Positions 18,095-26,345 of a stretch of DNA of 64,000 bases are shown piece after piece. The position numbers and the translations under genes are program-made. A model generated the notes under the pieces. The model worked only from the letters and a program-made list of their open reading frames with translations. It was not told the DNA's origin and did no database searches. Positions within the stretch are counted from its first letter, which is position 1. Each line of letters opens with the position of its first letter. Origin of the DNA: Marinobacter panjinensis (lineage in GTDB: Bacteria > Pseudomonadota > Gammaproteobacteria > Pseudomonadales > Oleiphilaceae); the NCBI RefSeq assembly GCF_005298175.1, contig NZ_SZYH01000001.1:558001-622000 (forward strand), written 5' to 3'.

Positions 18095-19396
18095 ATGAAG
18101 CTGACCCACTTTATCCAGACGGAAATGGAGCAGCTGCTCGGAAGCTGGGAAGAAGCCGCGCCCAAAGCCGAACCGAAATTGAAAGGCAAAGGTCGCTGCA
18201 CCCTCAAGGATCAAGCCCGTGAGGTGCTGGAGCGAGTAACACAAGACCTCGACACTTTCCCGCTCAAAGACGAGCCAGAACGAAACCCCCTGGGCAACGG
18301 CAAATCTCCAGCTTTAGGCTTCGATAGTGGTCATGGAGCACGCCGTTTTCAACAAAGTTTTTTTATACTTCAGATGATACGGGAACTTCGGGCCCGGGTT
18401 ACCAGGGCCTGGGGTTGTGAACAGAGGGGGCTCACCGAAAAAGACATTGATGAATTGGTACGGTTCAACGAGGCCATCGACGGGCTGATTGGCCACCTGG
18501 TGCCCAGTTTCTCACCCCATAGAGGACAAGATACGCGGCTGATAGAAACCATGTTAAAAGCCAATATTGACCCCGCCGCCCTATTTGACACCAATGGCAA
18601 GCACCTGTTTATTGAAACGGGGATAGCGGATCTCGTGAATGCGCCACAACGGGATGTTATTGGTGAAACCCCACTTGAGCTGTTTCTGGACTTGGCCACC
18701 GAGTTGCTTGATGCCATTACTACAACCGTTGCCACCGGCGAGACTCAGCACAGGGAGTTTCATCATGGTGTGCCCTTCAATTTTAACTGCCAATTTGTCC
18801 CCGTTTTTAACGACCGCAACGAAGTGGAAGCGGTCGTCAAGACGTCACGGAAGATCACTGAGCGCAAACAGACGGAATTTCAGGTCTGGCGAAACGCCAA
18901 TTTTGATTCGCTCACCGGCCTTCCCAATCGGCGACTCTTCCTCGACCGGCTTAAGCAGACCTTTCTTGAGGCTCAACGAGAGAGCAGCTCCTTTGCCTTG
19001 CTAGTGATTGATTTTGACCGCTTCAACCAAACCAAAAACCAGCTCGGACAGGAGACCGGCGACCGGCTCCTGGAGCAAGTGGCCGAACGTATCAGTGCCA
19101 AAGTCAGGGCCATGGACACCTTAGCCCGACTGGAGGGAGAAGAGTTCACCCTGATCTTGACGAAAACCGACAGTGGTGGGGCGAAGAAAGCTGCCAAGCG
19201 ACTTCTGACCAGCTTGGAACAGGCGTTTGAAGTTGATTCTCAACGGGTACACCTTTCTGCCAGTATGGGCCTAACGCTTTTTCCCGATGACGGCAAGAAT
19301 AACGACCAGATGATGCACAATGCCCATAGGGCTAAAGACACTGCTAAAGCGCATGGAGGCCACCAGGTTCGATTCTACGAGCCCTGGATGTCGTAG
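18095..19396 (+). CDS. Sensor-PAS-GGDEF protein with degenerate GGDEF motif, truncated
   Basis: About 433 residues from the ATG at 18095, with GGAGG 9 bases upstream; a TTG at 18056 lacks such a site. The N-terminal helical sensor resembles that of the preceding gene (LLGSWEEA, GARRFQQSFFILQMIRELR, LVRFNEAIDG). A PAS region (about 165-275) and a GGDEF domain (about 285-430) follow. The active-site motif reads ARLEGEEFTLIL: the first Gly is replaced by Glu, so cyclase activity is doubtful. The protein ends right after GGDEF, where related proteins continue into EAL; a relic of that domain follows. Confidence 0.85.
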   Translation: MKLTHFIQTEMEQLLGSWEEAAPKAEPKLKGKGRCTLKDQAREVLERVTQDLDTFPLKDEPERNPLGNGKSPALGFDSGHGARRFQQSFFILQMIRELRARVTRAWGCEQRGLTEKDIDELVRFNEAIDGLIGHLVPSFSPHRGQDTRLIETMLKANIDPAALFDTNGKHLFIETGIADLVNAPQRDVIGETPLELFLDLATELLDAITTTVATGETQHREFHHGVPFNFNCQFVPVFNDRNEVEAVVKTSRKITERKQTEFQVWRNANFDSLTGLPNRRLFLDRLKQTFLEAQRESSSFALLVIDFDRFNQTKNQLGQETGDRLLEQVAERISAKVRAMDTLARLEGEEFTLILTKTDSGGAKKAAKRLLTSLEQAFEVDSQRVHLSASMGLTLFPDDGKNNDQMMHNAHRAKDTAKAHGGHQVRFYEPWMS

Positions 19397-19529
19397 GACG
19401 AACCAGACATCTGCCGTTGAACAGGGAACTGGATCGTGACCTCAGGGAGGACCAACTAGAGCTTATTCAAGGTCTGTTCTCCAGACGCTTACCGAAGATA
19501 TCCGCTGACAGACAACAAGAGACCCCACA
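19397..19529 (+). pseudogene. Relic of a lost EAL-domain N-terminus
   Basis: After the TAG, another frame (from about 19418) reads LNRELDRDLREDQLELIQG, matching the GGDEF-EAL linker and start of EAL domains (the neighbour has RRAAERHELESDLR, then DQLSLYFQP). After about 20 codons the similarity ends and the next gene begins. The upstream gene therefore probably once had a full EAL domain that was lost by frameshift and deletion. Confidence 0.55.
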
Positions 19530-20333
19530 ATGACCAACATACCAAATCTTACCGATGCACTGCTTACCCTGGAAAAGCGGGTAGCCACCCTGACCCTGAA
19601 CCGTCACGACCTGCGCAACGCACTGACAGGCTCCAGCCTTATCGAGGACATCGTGACCACTGCCGACTGGGTGAACCAGTGCGACGAGGTATCGGTACTG
19701 GTGATCACTGGTGCCGGCTCCGCCTTCAGCGCCGGCGGTAACATTCGTGACATGGCCAATCGCAGCGGAGATTTCGCAGGTGATGTGGCCGAATGCGCAG
19801 ACCGCTATCGCAAGGGTATCCAGCGAATTCCCCTGGCCCTTCAGGACGTGGAAGTGCCGATCATCGCCGCCGTAAACGGCCCCGCCATCGGCGCAGGATT
19901 TGATCTGGCGAACATGGCCGATATCCGCATCGCCTCGGAAAACGCCAGATTCGGCGAAACCTTCCTTAACCTCGGCATCATTCCCGGAGACGGGGGCGCC
20001 TGGTTCATGCAACGCCTGATCGGCTACCAGCGTGCCTTTGAGCTGACACTCACCGGCCGCATCATTGACGCAAAGGAAGCCAAAGAGCTGGGCATTGTCC
20101 TGGAAGTGGTGCCGGCTGACGAGCTGCTCAACGCAGCAAATGCTATGGCGGACCGCATCGCCAGCCAGCCCCCGAAGGCCACACGATTAACCAAACGGCT
20201 GATGACAATGGCACCGCGTATGGAGCTGAAAGATTTTCTGGATGTGTGCGCGAATTTTCAGGGCATGTGCCACAACGAGCCGGAGCATCTGGAGGCGGTT
20301 AACCGGATGTTGGAGGCTATGGCGAAGAAGTGA
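19530..20333 (+). CDS. Crotonase-family enoyl-CoA hydratase/isomerase
   Basis: 267 residues with the crotonase oxyanion segments FSAGGNIRDM and GPAIGAGFDLANMAD. At the two catalytic positions it has Asp (GAGFD and IIPGDGGAWF) instead of the usual Glu, as in several family branches with isomerase or hydratase roles. It probably acts on an acyl-CoA in fatty acid or aromatic degradation. It stands alone after the decayed GGDEF gene. Confidence 0.85.
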   Translation: MTNIPNLTDALLTLEKRVATLTLNRHDLRNALTGSSLIEDIVTTADWVNQCDEVSVLVITGAGSAFSAGGNIRDMANRSGDFAGDVAECADRYRKGIQRIPLALQDVEVPIIAAVNGPAIGAGFDLANMADIRIASENARFGETFLNLGIIPGDGGAWFMQRLIGYQRAFELTLTGRIIDAKEAKELGIVLEVVPADELLNAANAMADRIASQPPKATRLTKRLMTMAPRMELKDFLDVCANFQGMCHNEPEHLEAVNRMLEAMAKK

Positions 20334-20440
20334 GCGTGTCTAGAGCCGGCACCCGGAAATCACCCGATTCAACTCAAATCTGTTGAGTCATTAACGGGTA
20401 CCGTTGTTTACAATTTAGAAATGTTATCAGGTATATCCGA

Positions 20441-21358
20441 TTACCTTGTACCGGCAAAATAGAAAGCGATTTTGCCATTGCTTGCGGCAAATTCAATACT
20501 CCCCTCCCCCTCACTACTTGCGGGAGTGAAAGTACCGATGCCAAGGTAATCCCCATCTCTTTCCTCGCCTGTAGCTTCATCCAGGTTCGTGCAACCCGAA
20601 GCTTTGTAGGAGAGTTCATAAACATTGACTGCAGCAACTGGAATCGTGATCTGGCCCTCGATAATACACCCCCTGTCGACTCCGTTTATCCCACCGTCAC
20701 CGTCTATGATTATTTGGGGGTCTGGACCGGCGGTGCTCTCGTATATGCCTTGAATTTGTGCAAAACTAAGGCTCAGATCACTGACGGGGTCTCGATTAAT
20801 CGCGATTTCCTCTACACGGGTCCCGGTATCAAGAAATGCAGAATCATTATCATCTGAAGGCACAACACCAACGATAGTCGCCTTCTTGTCGGAAGTCTCC
20901 GGCGTGCGAAACCATTCGTCAAAGAGTTCGTACTCAACCACAGGGCCCTCTATGTCATAGAACCCTGAGTCAGAAATGCCGTCGGAAGTTAAAGTGCCTT
21001 GAACAATGTTGGCTTTAAAAGAAGTATTCCAGTCGGTATCCATGATAAACGTATAGTTGCCCGTAGGGCTTAATAACATGACGCCATCGACCGGAGGCGG
21101 GTTATCATTTACGTAAGTCACCATAGCTGAAAAAACTCCAGCTTTGAGTATTGCAGTATCTCCTACGAAGTAGTCTTGAACTTCTGTTCCAGAAAAGTCG
21201 TCACTACCACTTGAAGTATCCACAGGCGTGTCGCCGCCGGGGTTGCTCTCACTTACGACAGTGGTGCTACCAGAGCCACCACCTCCACAGGCGGCCAACG
21301 AAAGCGTGGCGATGACCAAGGAAAATCTTGTTAACGTGTTTTCGGGGAGCTTTAACAT
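20441..21358 (-). CDS. Unknown lipoprotein
   Basis: 305 residues with a signal peptide ending in the lipobox SLAACGGGGSGS, typical of outer-membrane lipoproteins followed by a glycine/serine linker. The mature part is acidic and beta-rich, with two Cys near the C-terminus (RGCIIEG, SGCTNLDE). No domain recognised. Base composition looks more A/T-rich than the neighbours, which may mean recent acquisition or relaxed selection. Confidence 0.7.
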   Translation of the reverse strand: MLKLPENTLTRFSLVIATLSLAACGGGGSGSTTVVSESNPGGDTPVDTSSGSDDFSGTEVQDYFVGDTAILKAGVFSAMVTYVNDNPPPVDGVMLLSPTGNYTFIMDTDWNTSFKANIVQGTLTSDGISDSGFYDIEGPVVEYELFDEWFRTPETSDKKATIVGVVPSDDNDSAFLDTGTRVEEIAINRDPVSDLSLSFAQIQGIYESTAGPDPQIIIDGDGGINGVDRGCIIEGQITIPVAAVNVYELSYKASGCTNLDEATGEERDGDYLGIGTFTPASSEGEGSIEFAASNGKIAFYFAGTR

Positions 21359-21680
21359 CCTGTTTCCTTATGATTGGACTATTGGCTTTGGCCAATACCC
21401 CGTTCCGTAAAAGTAATGCGGTTGCCTTTCACTTATTGCTATATCAAAGACTCAAAGAGGCTAGGCTCACTGGTTTCCGAGTTCTGTACGCTATCGAACA
21501 TAGCCGGAAATGGATGGTCGTAATCCGGCCCTCCAATATCGGGATACGTCCAATTGCAGAACGCCAGAGTGCGCAAACGCACAGACCTTAATCAGATATG
21601 AGTACAGGGTATTGGGGAAATTCTGCCGGTCCATGGAAGGGAAACTTGAACGGCCGGAATGCCGCAGGGAGGCCATTACG
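21359..21680. other. Intergenic stretch before the Crp/Fnr gene
   Basis: About 320 bases between the divergent lipoprotein and Crp/Fnr genes. An open frame extends upstream of the regulator but has no coding character. A small hairpin (GTGCG, CAAA, CGCAC) lies near 21570-21583. Both promoters should be here; I could not place them reliably. Confidence 0.45.
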
Positions 21681-22460
21681 ATGACCGAGGGATGTAAAGA
21701 GGACAGAAACGCCATAATCGAGGCGCTACCGGAAGAGGAAGGCCGACGGTTTACAGCCCTGTGTCACAGAACCGAGCTCAGACAGGGAGACGTTCTGTGG
21801 GAGCCGAATCAGGACTTGCAAGCGGCCTATTTTCCGACGTCCGGGGTCATTTCACTGGCTATGACACTTGATAACCGCTCGCCGCTCGAGTTGGGCCTGG
21901 TCGGTCGCGACGGCATGCTCGGATCTACAGTGTCACTGGGCATCCTGACGGCGCCTATGCGCGCGGAGGTGCAGGTGGCCGGCACTGCCCTGATGATGGC
22001 GACGGCGCAATTGCAACAGGAACTGCGTTCGAACTCGCATCTGCTGGAGTCAGTGCATCACTACGAGTTCCGGCTGATGATGCAAACCCTCCAGACCGCT
22101 GCCTGCATGCATTTCCACGAGATCGAGCCCCGCCTGGCCCGGTGGCTGCTGATGACCCGGGACCTGAGCCTCACCGATACGGTCCATCTGACCCACTCCC
22201 AGCTTGCCCATGCGTTGGGAGTGCGCCGAAGCGGCATAACCCACGCGGTCGGCTCCCTGCATCGGCGAGGCCTGATCAGTCACTCCCGTGGTGAGATCCG
22301 CATTCTTGATCATGCCGGTCTTGAGAGAGCAGCCTGCCGCTGCCATGCCACCCTCACCAACAGGTACCGCGTGGTGTTCGGGACGGATATTGAGCAACGG
22401 ACGTCGGCACCCTGGCACCCTGGCACCCCAATCGTCAGCCCGCAGACACCAGGTGAATAA
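21681..22460 (+). CDS. Crp/Fnr-family transcriptional regulator
   Basis: About 259 residues from the ATG at 21681, chosen because GGGAGG lies 10 bases upstream. The N-terminal half is a cyclic-nucleotide-binding-like fold (FPTSGVISLAMTL, ELGLVGRDGMLG). The C-terminal half is a Crp-type winged helix (LTHSQLAHALGVRRSGITHAVGSLHRRGLI). It lacks the Cys cluster of Fnr and the full cAMP pocket signature, so the effector is unknown. The last 26 bases overlap the convergent VOC gene. Confidence 0.85.
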   Translation: MTEGCKEDRNAIIEALPEEEGRRFTALCHRTELRQGDVLWEPNQDLQAAYFPTSGVISLAMTLDNRSPLELGLVGRDGMLGSTVSLGILTAPMRAEVQVAGTALMMATAQLQQELRSNSHLLESVHHYEFRLMMQTLQTAACMHFHEIEPRLARWLLMTRDLSLTDTVHLTHSQLAHALGVRRSGITHAVGSLHRRGLISHSRGEIRILDHAGLERAACRCHATLTNRYRVVFGTDIEQRTSAPWHPGTPIVSPQTPGE

Positions 22461-22794
22461 TATTTGACGGACTCGATACCCAGAACGCCTGGAAGCCCTC
22501 CGGCAAGGGTTCGATTTCATCGCGACGATCGCAGCCCTGCTCAGCAAGGTATTCCGATGCAAGCTCGATATTATCGGTGACTATCTCCAGCCATATCTCC
22601 GCCTGGCTGATCCGTGCTTCACAATCCAGCCACAACACCTTGTCCCCGAACTCGAACCGGGGCGTGGTGTCGCTGCCGATGGCGGTAAGCTCTCTTAGTT
22701 CTACAACATCGCGATAGAAACCAACGGTGCTTTCGTACTCATGTGCTGGTATTTTCATGGCAATATTCTTGCCGGGTCTGAATTCGGGTTTCAT
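22435..22794 (-). CDS. Glyoxalase/VOC-family protein
   Basis: About 119 residues from the Met at 22794; a start at 22848 would add 18 residues. The vicinal-oxygen-chelate repeats show as KNIAMKIPAHEYESTVGFYRDVV and IWLEIVTDNIELASEYL. Such proteins are small metalloenzymes or binding proteins; the substrate is unknown. It overlaps the Crp/Fnr gene tail to tail. Confidence 0.72.
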   Translation of the reverse strand: MKPEFRPGKNIAMKIPAHEYESTVGFYRDVVELRELTAIGSDTTPRFEFGDKVLWLDCEARISQAEIWLEIVTDNIELASEYLAEQGCDRRDEIEPLPEGFQAFWVSSPSNIIHLVSAG

Positions 22795-22923
22795 GGCGGG
22801 CACCTGCTCTTTTGAATGGATCAGGGGAAGCGCTTGAGGTTGTTCCATTCACTTATTTTAGACCATTCGGAGGTGGCCGGAGGGACAGAGTGGCGCAGGC
22901 TGAGGGACTGTTACGTCAAGATA

Positions 22924-23010
22924 TGGTGCCCGGAGCCGGAATCGAACCGGCACGACCTAACGGTCGAGAGATTTTAAGTCTCTTGTGTCTACCTATTCCA
23001 CCATCCGGGC
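22924..23010 (-). tRNA. tRNA-Leu (anticodon UAA)
   Basis: The reverse complement begins GCCCGGATGGTGGAAT and ends TCCGGGCACCA, forming a 7-bp acceptor stem and an encoded CCA. The anticodon loop is CTTAAAA with anticodon TAA. A long variable arm is present, as expected for class II tRNA-Leu, and the T-loop is GGTTCGATTCC. Length 87. Confidence 0.95.
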
Positions 23011-23036
23011 ATTCGGAGGGAGTTTTGACGGGCAGG

Positions 23037-23065
23037 ATTGTATAAGGCCGCGTACGGTAACGCAA
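23037..23065 (-). promoter_or_regulatory. Promoter of tRNA-Leu
   Basis: On the minus strand TTGCGT (23065-23060) and TACAAT (23042-23037) are 17 bases apart, ending about 26 bases before the tRNA 5' end. This fits a sigma-70 promoter. Confidence 0.55.
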
Positions 23066-23096
23066 TTCAGATTCTGCTTCGCCGTGAATCCTTGAG

Positions 23097-23738
23097 TCAG
23101 GCATCCACAGGTTTCACCGCCCTGCCCTTATAAATGTAACCGGCGATTTTCGGCGCTTTGGGAATGTAAAGGTTTTCCAGCTCCAGGATCTCGAAACCGG
23201 CGTGCCGGATCAGGTCGGCGATGTGCCGGTTCAGGTGGCAGCCACCGGCAAGCTTCTTCCAACCCGGAGTAATCCGGTGCTGCCATTTGCGGATGTTGTC
23301 ATGGGGAGATTCTCCGTGCTCCAGGAACAGGAGTTCACCACCGGGTTTCAGCACTCGCCACATCTGCTGCAAAGCGGTGTGCCAGTCCGGAATGGTGCAC
23401 AGGGTGAAAGTGAGCAGGACGGTATCCACGGAATGATCTTCCAGGGGGATTTTTTCTCCGGGCAGGTCCAGCCACTCCACTTTGATGGGAGATCGGGCGA
23501 GATTGGGCTTGGCCTTGCGGCGCATCCCGTCTGAAGGCTCAAGGCCGTACACCATGTCGACATGGTCGGGGTTATAGAACTCCATGTTGATGGCAGAGCC
23601 CATGCCCACCTCCAGTACCCGGCCTTTGGCGTGTGGAACTACCTGACTGCGCAGTTTCATCACCTGGCCCATGGAGCAGGCGCGGTCTATGATGTGTGGC
23701 AGTATCCGGTTCTCGTAAAAGCTCATTGGCTTCACCAT
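23097..23738 (-). CDS. Class I SAM-dependent methyltransferase
   Basis: 213 residues with the SAM-binding motif VLEVGMGSAINMEFY, acidic LEPSDGM, post-I DTVLLTFTLCTIPD and WRVLKPGGELLFLEH. This is the Methyltransf_11/UbiE-like group. A second Met at residue 5 (23726) is an equally likely start. The substrate is unknown, possibly a small molecule or lipid. Confidence 0.85.
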   Translation of the reverse strand: MVKPMSFYENRILPHIIDRACSMGQVMKLRSQVVPHAKGRVLEVGMGSAINMEFYNPDHVDMVYGLEPSDGMRRKAKPNLARSPIKVEWLDLPGEKIPLEDHSVDTVLLTFTLCTIPDWHTALQQMWRVLKPGGELLFLEHGESPHDNIRKWQHRITPGWKKLAGGCHLNRHIADLIRHAGFEILELENLYIPKAPKIAGYIYKGRAVKPVDA

Positions 23739-23856
23739 ACTTGTGCTATATCAAGAGGTGCGACAATCTGACCTATCGGTTTCGTCGCCATGTTTAGTAG
23801 CATGACAATGATCTGCCGGTAATAACAACATAACAATTTGAGCTAAGGCAGCGGCT

Positions 23857-23887
23857 GAACGGGTTCGCTGGGCCCGTTCGTTATGAT
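23857..23887 (+). promoter_or_regulatory. Hairpin and -10-like element upstream of cydA
   Basis: GAACGGG (23857-23863) and CCCGTTC (23873-23879) form a 7-bp stem just before TATGAT (23882-23887), about 24 bases upstream of the cydA ATG. No good -35 and no Fnr box (TTGAT-N4-ATCAA) is seen. Confidence 0.3.
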
Positions 23888-23910
23888 GTAAACGTTACCG
23901 GAGGGTTCCC

Positions 23911-25341
23911 ATGGAACTAGATCCTCTTATCCTATCGCGAATCCAGTTCGCGTTTGTGGTGTCATTTCACGCCATTTTCCCAGTGTTTACCATCGGGCTT
24001 GCGTCTTACATTGCTGTCCTTGAGGGCCTGGCCTTCAAGACAAAAAATCCTTCCTGGGTGAAGCTCTCTGCCTTCTGGACCAGGGTATTTGCGGTGGTCT
24101 TCGGCATGGGCGTGGTGTCGGGCATTGTGATGTCTTTCCAGTTCGGCACCAACTGGAGCAATTTTGCCCAGGCCACTGCCAATTTCCTGGGACCTATGCT
24201 GAGTTATGAGGTGGTAACGGCCTTCTTCCTGGAAGCGGCGTTCCTTGGTGTGTTGCTGTTCGGCCGTGACAAGGTACCCCCCGGCGTTCATCTGTTCGCG
24301 GCAGTCATGGTAGCAACGGGCACCTTTATTTCTTCGTTCTGGATTCTCTCCGCCAACAGCTGGATGCATACTCCGGCCGGCACCGAATTCCGGGATGGTG
24401 TGTTCTTTGTGACTTCCTGGAGCGAGGCGATTTTCAACCCCTCCTTCCCTTACCGCTTTACCCACATGGTGCTGGCGTCCTTCCTGACCGGAGGCTTTGT
24501 GGTGGCAGGCGTGAGTGCGTGGTACCTGCTTAAAGGCCGCGAAGTTGAAGCAAACCGCAAAGCGCTGTCCATGTGCCTTTGGCTGCTGTTGGTTATTGCT
24601 CCGACCCAGGCAGTTGTAGGCGACTTTCATGGCCTCAACACCATGGAGCACCAGCCCATGAAGGTGGCGGCCATGGAAGGTAACTGGGAAACCTCCCGCA
24701 ATGTGCCGCTGCTGCTGTTTGCCATTCCGGATCAGGCAAACCAGACCAACCGGTTCGAGATTGGAATCCCCGGTATGGCCAGCTTCATTCTTACCCACGA
24801 ATGGGATGGGGAAGTGCCCGGGTTGAATGAAGTGGCGGCAGAGGAGCAGCCGCCGGTGGCTATTGTGTTCTGGGCGTTCCGGGTGATGGTTGGCCTGGGC
24901 CTGTTGATGATTGTGTTTGCCTTTGCCGGCCTGGTACTTCGCGCTGGTGGACGTTACTGGCAAACACCATGGTTCCTGCAGGGTTTGAGGCTCATGAGCC
25001 TGACACCCTTTGTCGCGGTGCTGGCGGGCTGGTTTGTGACGGAGATTGGCCGTGCGCCCTGGCTGGTTCAGGGGCTGATGAACCACAGTGAGGCTGTTAC
25101 TCCCTCACTGACGGGCGGTATGGCGCTGTTTTCACTGATTGGGTACTTCGTGGTCTATGCTCTGGTGTTCAGTGCCGGTGTCTATTATCTGATGCGGGTG
25201 TTGTATGTGGGAATGGAAGACAGCGATATCGATAAGGAGTACGAGTCCGACCGGCCAAAGCGCCCCTTCTCTGCCGCTCATGTGCCGTTCGAGATCGATG
25301 ATAATGACACGCACAAGCCACTGAACCAGGGAGGTCACTGA
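23911..25341 (+). CDS. cydA: Cytochrome bd ubiquinol oxidase subunit I (cyanide-insensitive type)
   Basis: A 476-residue inner-membrane haem protein with about nine helices. His in SRIQFAFVVSFHAIFP and the conserved SYEVVTAFFLEA segment place the haems. The short Q-loop and overall length fit the CIO/short-Q group. The conserved GWxxTExGRQPW motif reads GWFVTEIGRAPW: Ala replaces Gln. The enzyme oxidises quinol and reduces O2 to water without pumping protons. GGAGG precedes the ATG. It is the first gene of cydABDC, with cydB two bases on. Confidence 0.95.
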   Translation: MELDPLILSRIQFAFVVSFHAIFPVFTIGLASYIAVLEGLAFKTKNPSWVKLSAFWTRVFAVVFGMGVVSGIVMSFQFGTNWSNFAQATANFLGPMLSYEVVTAFFLEAAFLGVLLFGRDKVPPGVHLFAAVMVATGTFISSFWILSANSWMHTPAGTEFRDGVFFVTSWSEAIFNPSFPYRFTHMVLASFLTGGFVVAGVSAWYLLKGREVEANRKALSMCLWLLLVIAPTQAVVGDFHGLNTMEHQPMKVAAMEGNWETSRNVPLLLFAIPDQANQTNRFEIGIPGMASFILTHEWDGEVPGLNEVAAEEQPPVAIVFWAFRVMVGLGLLMIVFAFAGLVLRAGGRYWQTPWFLQGLRLMSLTPFVAVLAGWFVTEIGRAPWLVQGLMNHSEAVTPSLTGGMALFSLIGYFVVYALVFSAGVYYLMRVLYVGMEDSDIDKEYESDRPKRPFSAAHVPFEIDDNDTHKPLNQGGH

Positions 25342-25343
25342 TT

Positions 25344-26345
25344 ATGGGCATGCTTGATCTGGTTCTGATCTGGGCATTTATTATCGGGTTCGGCATCATC
25401 ATGTATGTGGTGATGGATGGCTTTGATCTTGGCATGGGCATTCTCTTTCCTTTCGCACCGACGGAAGAGGACAGGGACACCATGATGAACAGCGTAGCGC
25501 CGGTCTGGGATGGTAACGAAACATGGTTGGTGCTGGGCGGTGCCGGGCTTTTGGCTGCATTTCCCCTGGTTTACACCACTATTTTGCCGGCACTGTACAT
25601 CGGTGTGTTCCTTTTGTTGGCCGGCCTGATCTTCCGGGGCATCGCGTTCGAGTTCCGCTTCAAGGCCAGTACCTCCCGCTATCTCTGGAACTGGGCCTTT
25701 GCGGGTGGCTCAACCCTGGCGGCGTTTGCCCAGGGTGCGGTGGTTGGTGCCTATATTCAGGGGTTTGAAGTCACCGACGGGGTTTACACCGGTGGTGCGC
25801 TGGACTGGCTGAGCCCGTTCACTGTTTTGACCGGTTTCGGCCTGCTCGCCGGTTATGCCCTTCTGGGCTCCACCTGGCTGATCATGAAAACCGAAGGTCG
25901 GCTTCAGGAATGGGCCTACAGGATCACCGTCCCGTTGTTGCTCGGCGTGTTGGGCGTGTTCGTCATCATCAGTATCTGGACACCGTTCGTGGACGAGATG
26001 GTCAAAGACCGCTGGTTCTCCAATATCACCATTATCTGGATACTGCCGGCACTGACTCTGATCTGCGCCTTCCAGATTTTCCGGTCAGTGCGTAACCGCT
26101 TTGAGGGTATGCCCTTTGTGGCAACTTTGGGGCTGTTCATATTCACCTACCTGGGGTTGATTGTCAGTCGCTGGCCTTACGTGGTGCCGCCGGACATTAC
26201 CCTTTGGGATGCGGCTTCCGCCTACGATTCCCAGCTGTTCCTGTTGATTGGTCTGGTGTTTGTCATTCCGGTTGTGCTTGTCTACACCGCTTGGACCTAC
26301 TGGGTGTTCCGCGGCAAGGTTCGTGCCGGCGAGGGTTACCACTAA
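25344..26345 (+). CDS. cydB: Cytochrome bd ubiquinol oxidase subunit II
   Basis: A 333-residue inner-membrane protein with eight to nine helices. The N-terminus has the family signature YVVMDGFDLGMGILFPF, followed by APVWDGNETWLVLGGAGLLAAFP. It pairs with CydA. No small CydX-like frame was seen after it; the cydD start is directly adjacent to its stop, so the four genes are probably one transcript. Confidence 0.95.
   Translation: MGMLDLVLIWAFIIGFGIIMYVVMDGFDLGMGILFPFAPTEEDRDTMMNSVAPVWDGNETWLVLGGAGLLAAFPLVYTTILPALYIGVFLLLAGLIFRGIAFEFRFKASTSRYLWNWAFAGGSTLAAFAQGAVVGAYIQGFEVTDGVYTGGALDWLSPFTVLTGFGLLAGYALLGSTWLIMKTEGRLQEWAYRITVPLLLGVLGVFVIISIWTPFVDEMVKDRWFSNITIIWILPALTLICAFQIFRSVRNRFEGMPFVATLGLFIFTYLGLIVSRWPYVVPPDITLWDAASAYDSQLFLLIGLVFVIPVVLVYTAWTYWVFRGKVRAGEGYH

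Noticed and set aside
23962..25086. A 374-codon minus-strand open frame opposite cydA
   Set aside because: Low-complexity translation rich in His, Gln and Arg; antisense to well-supported cydA.
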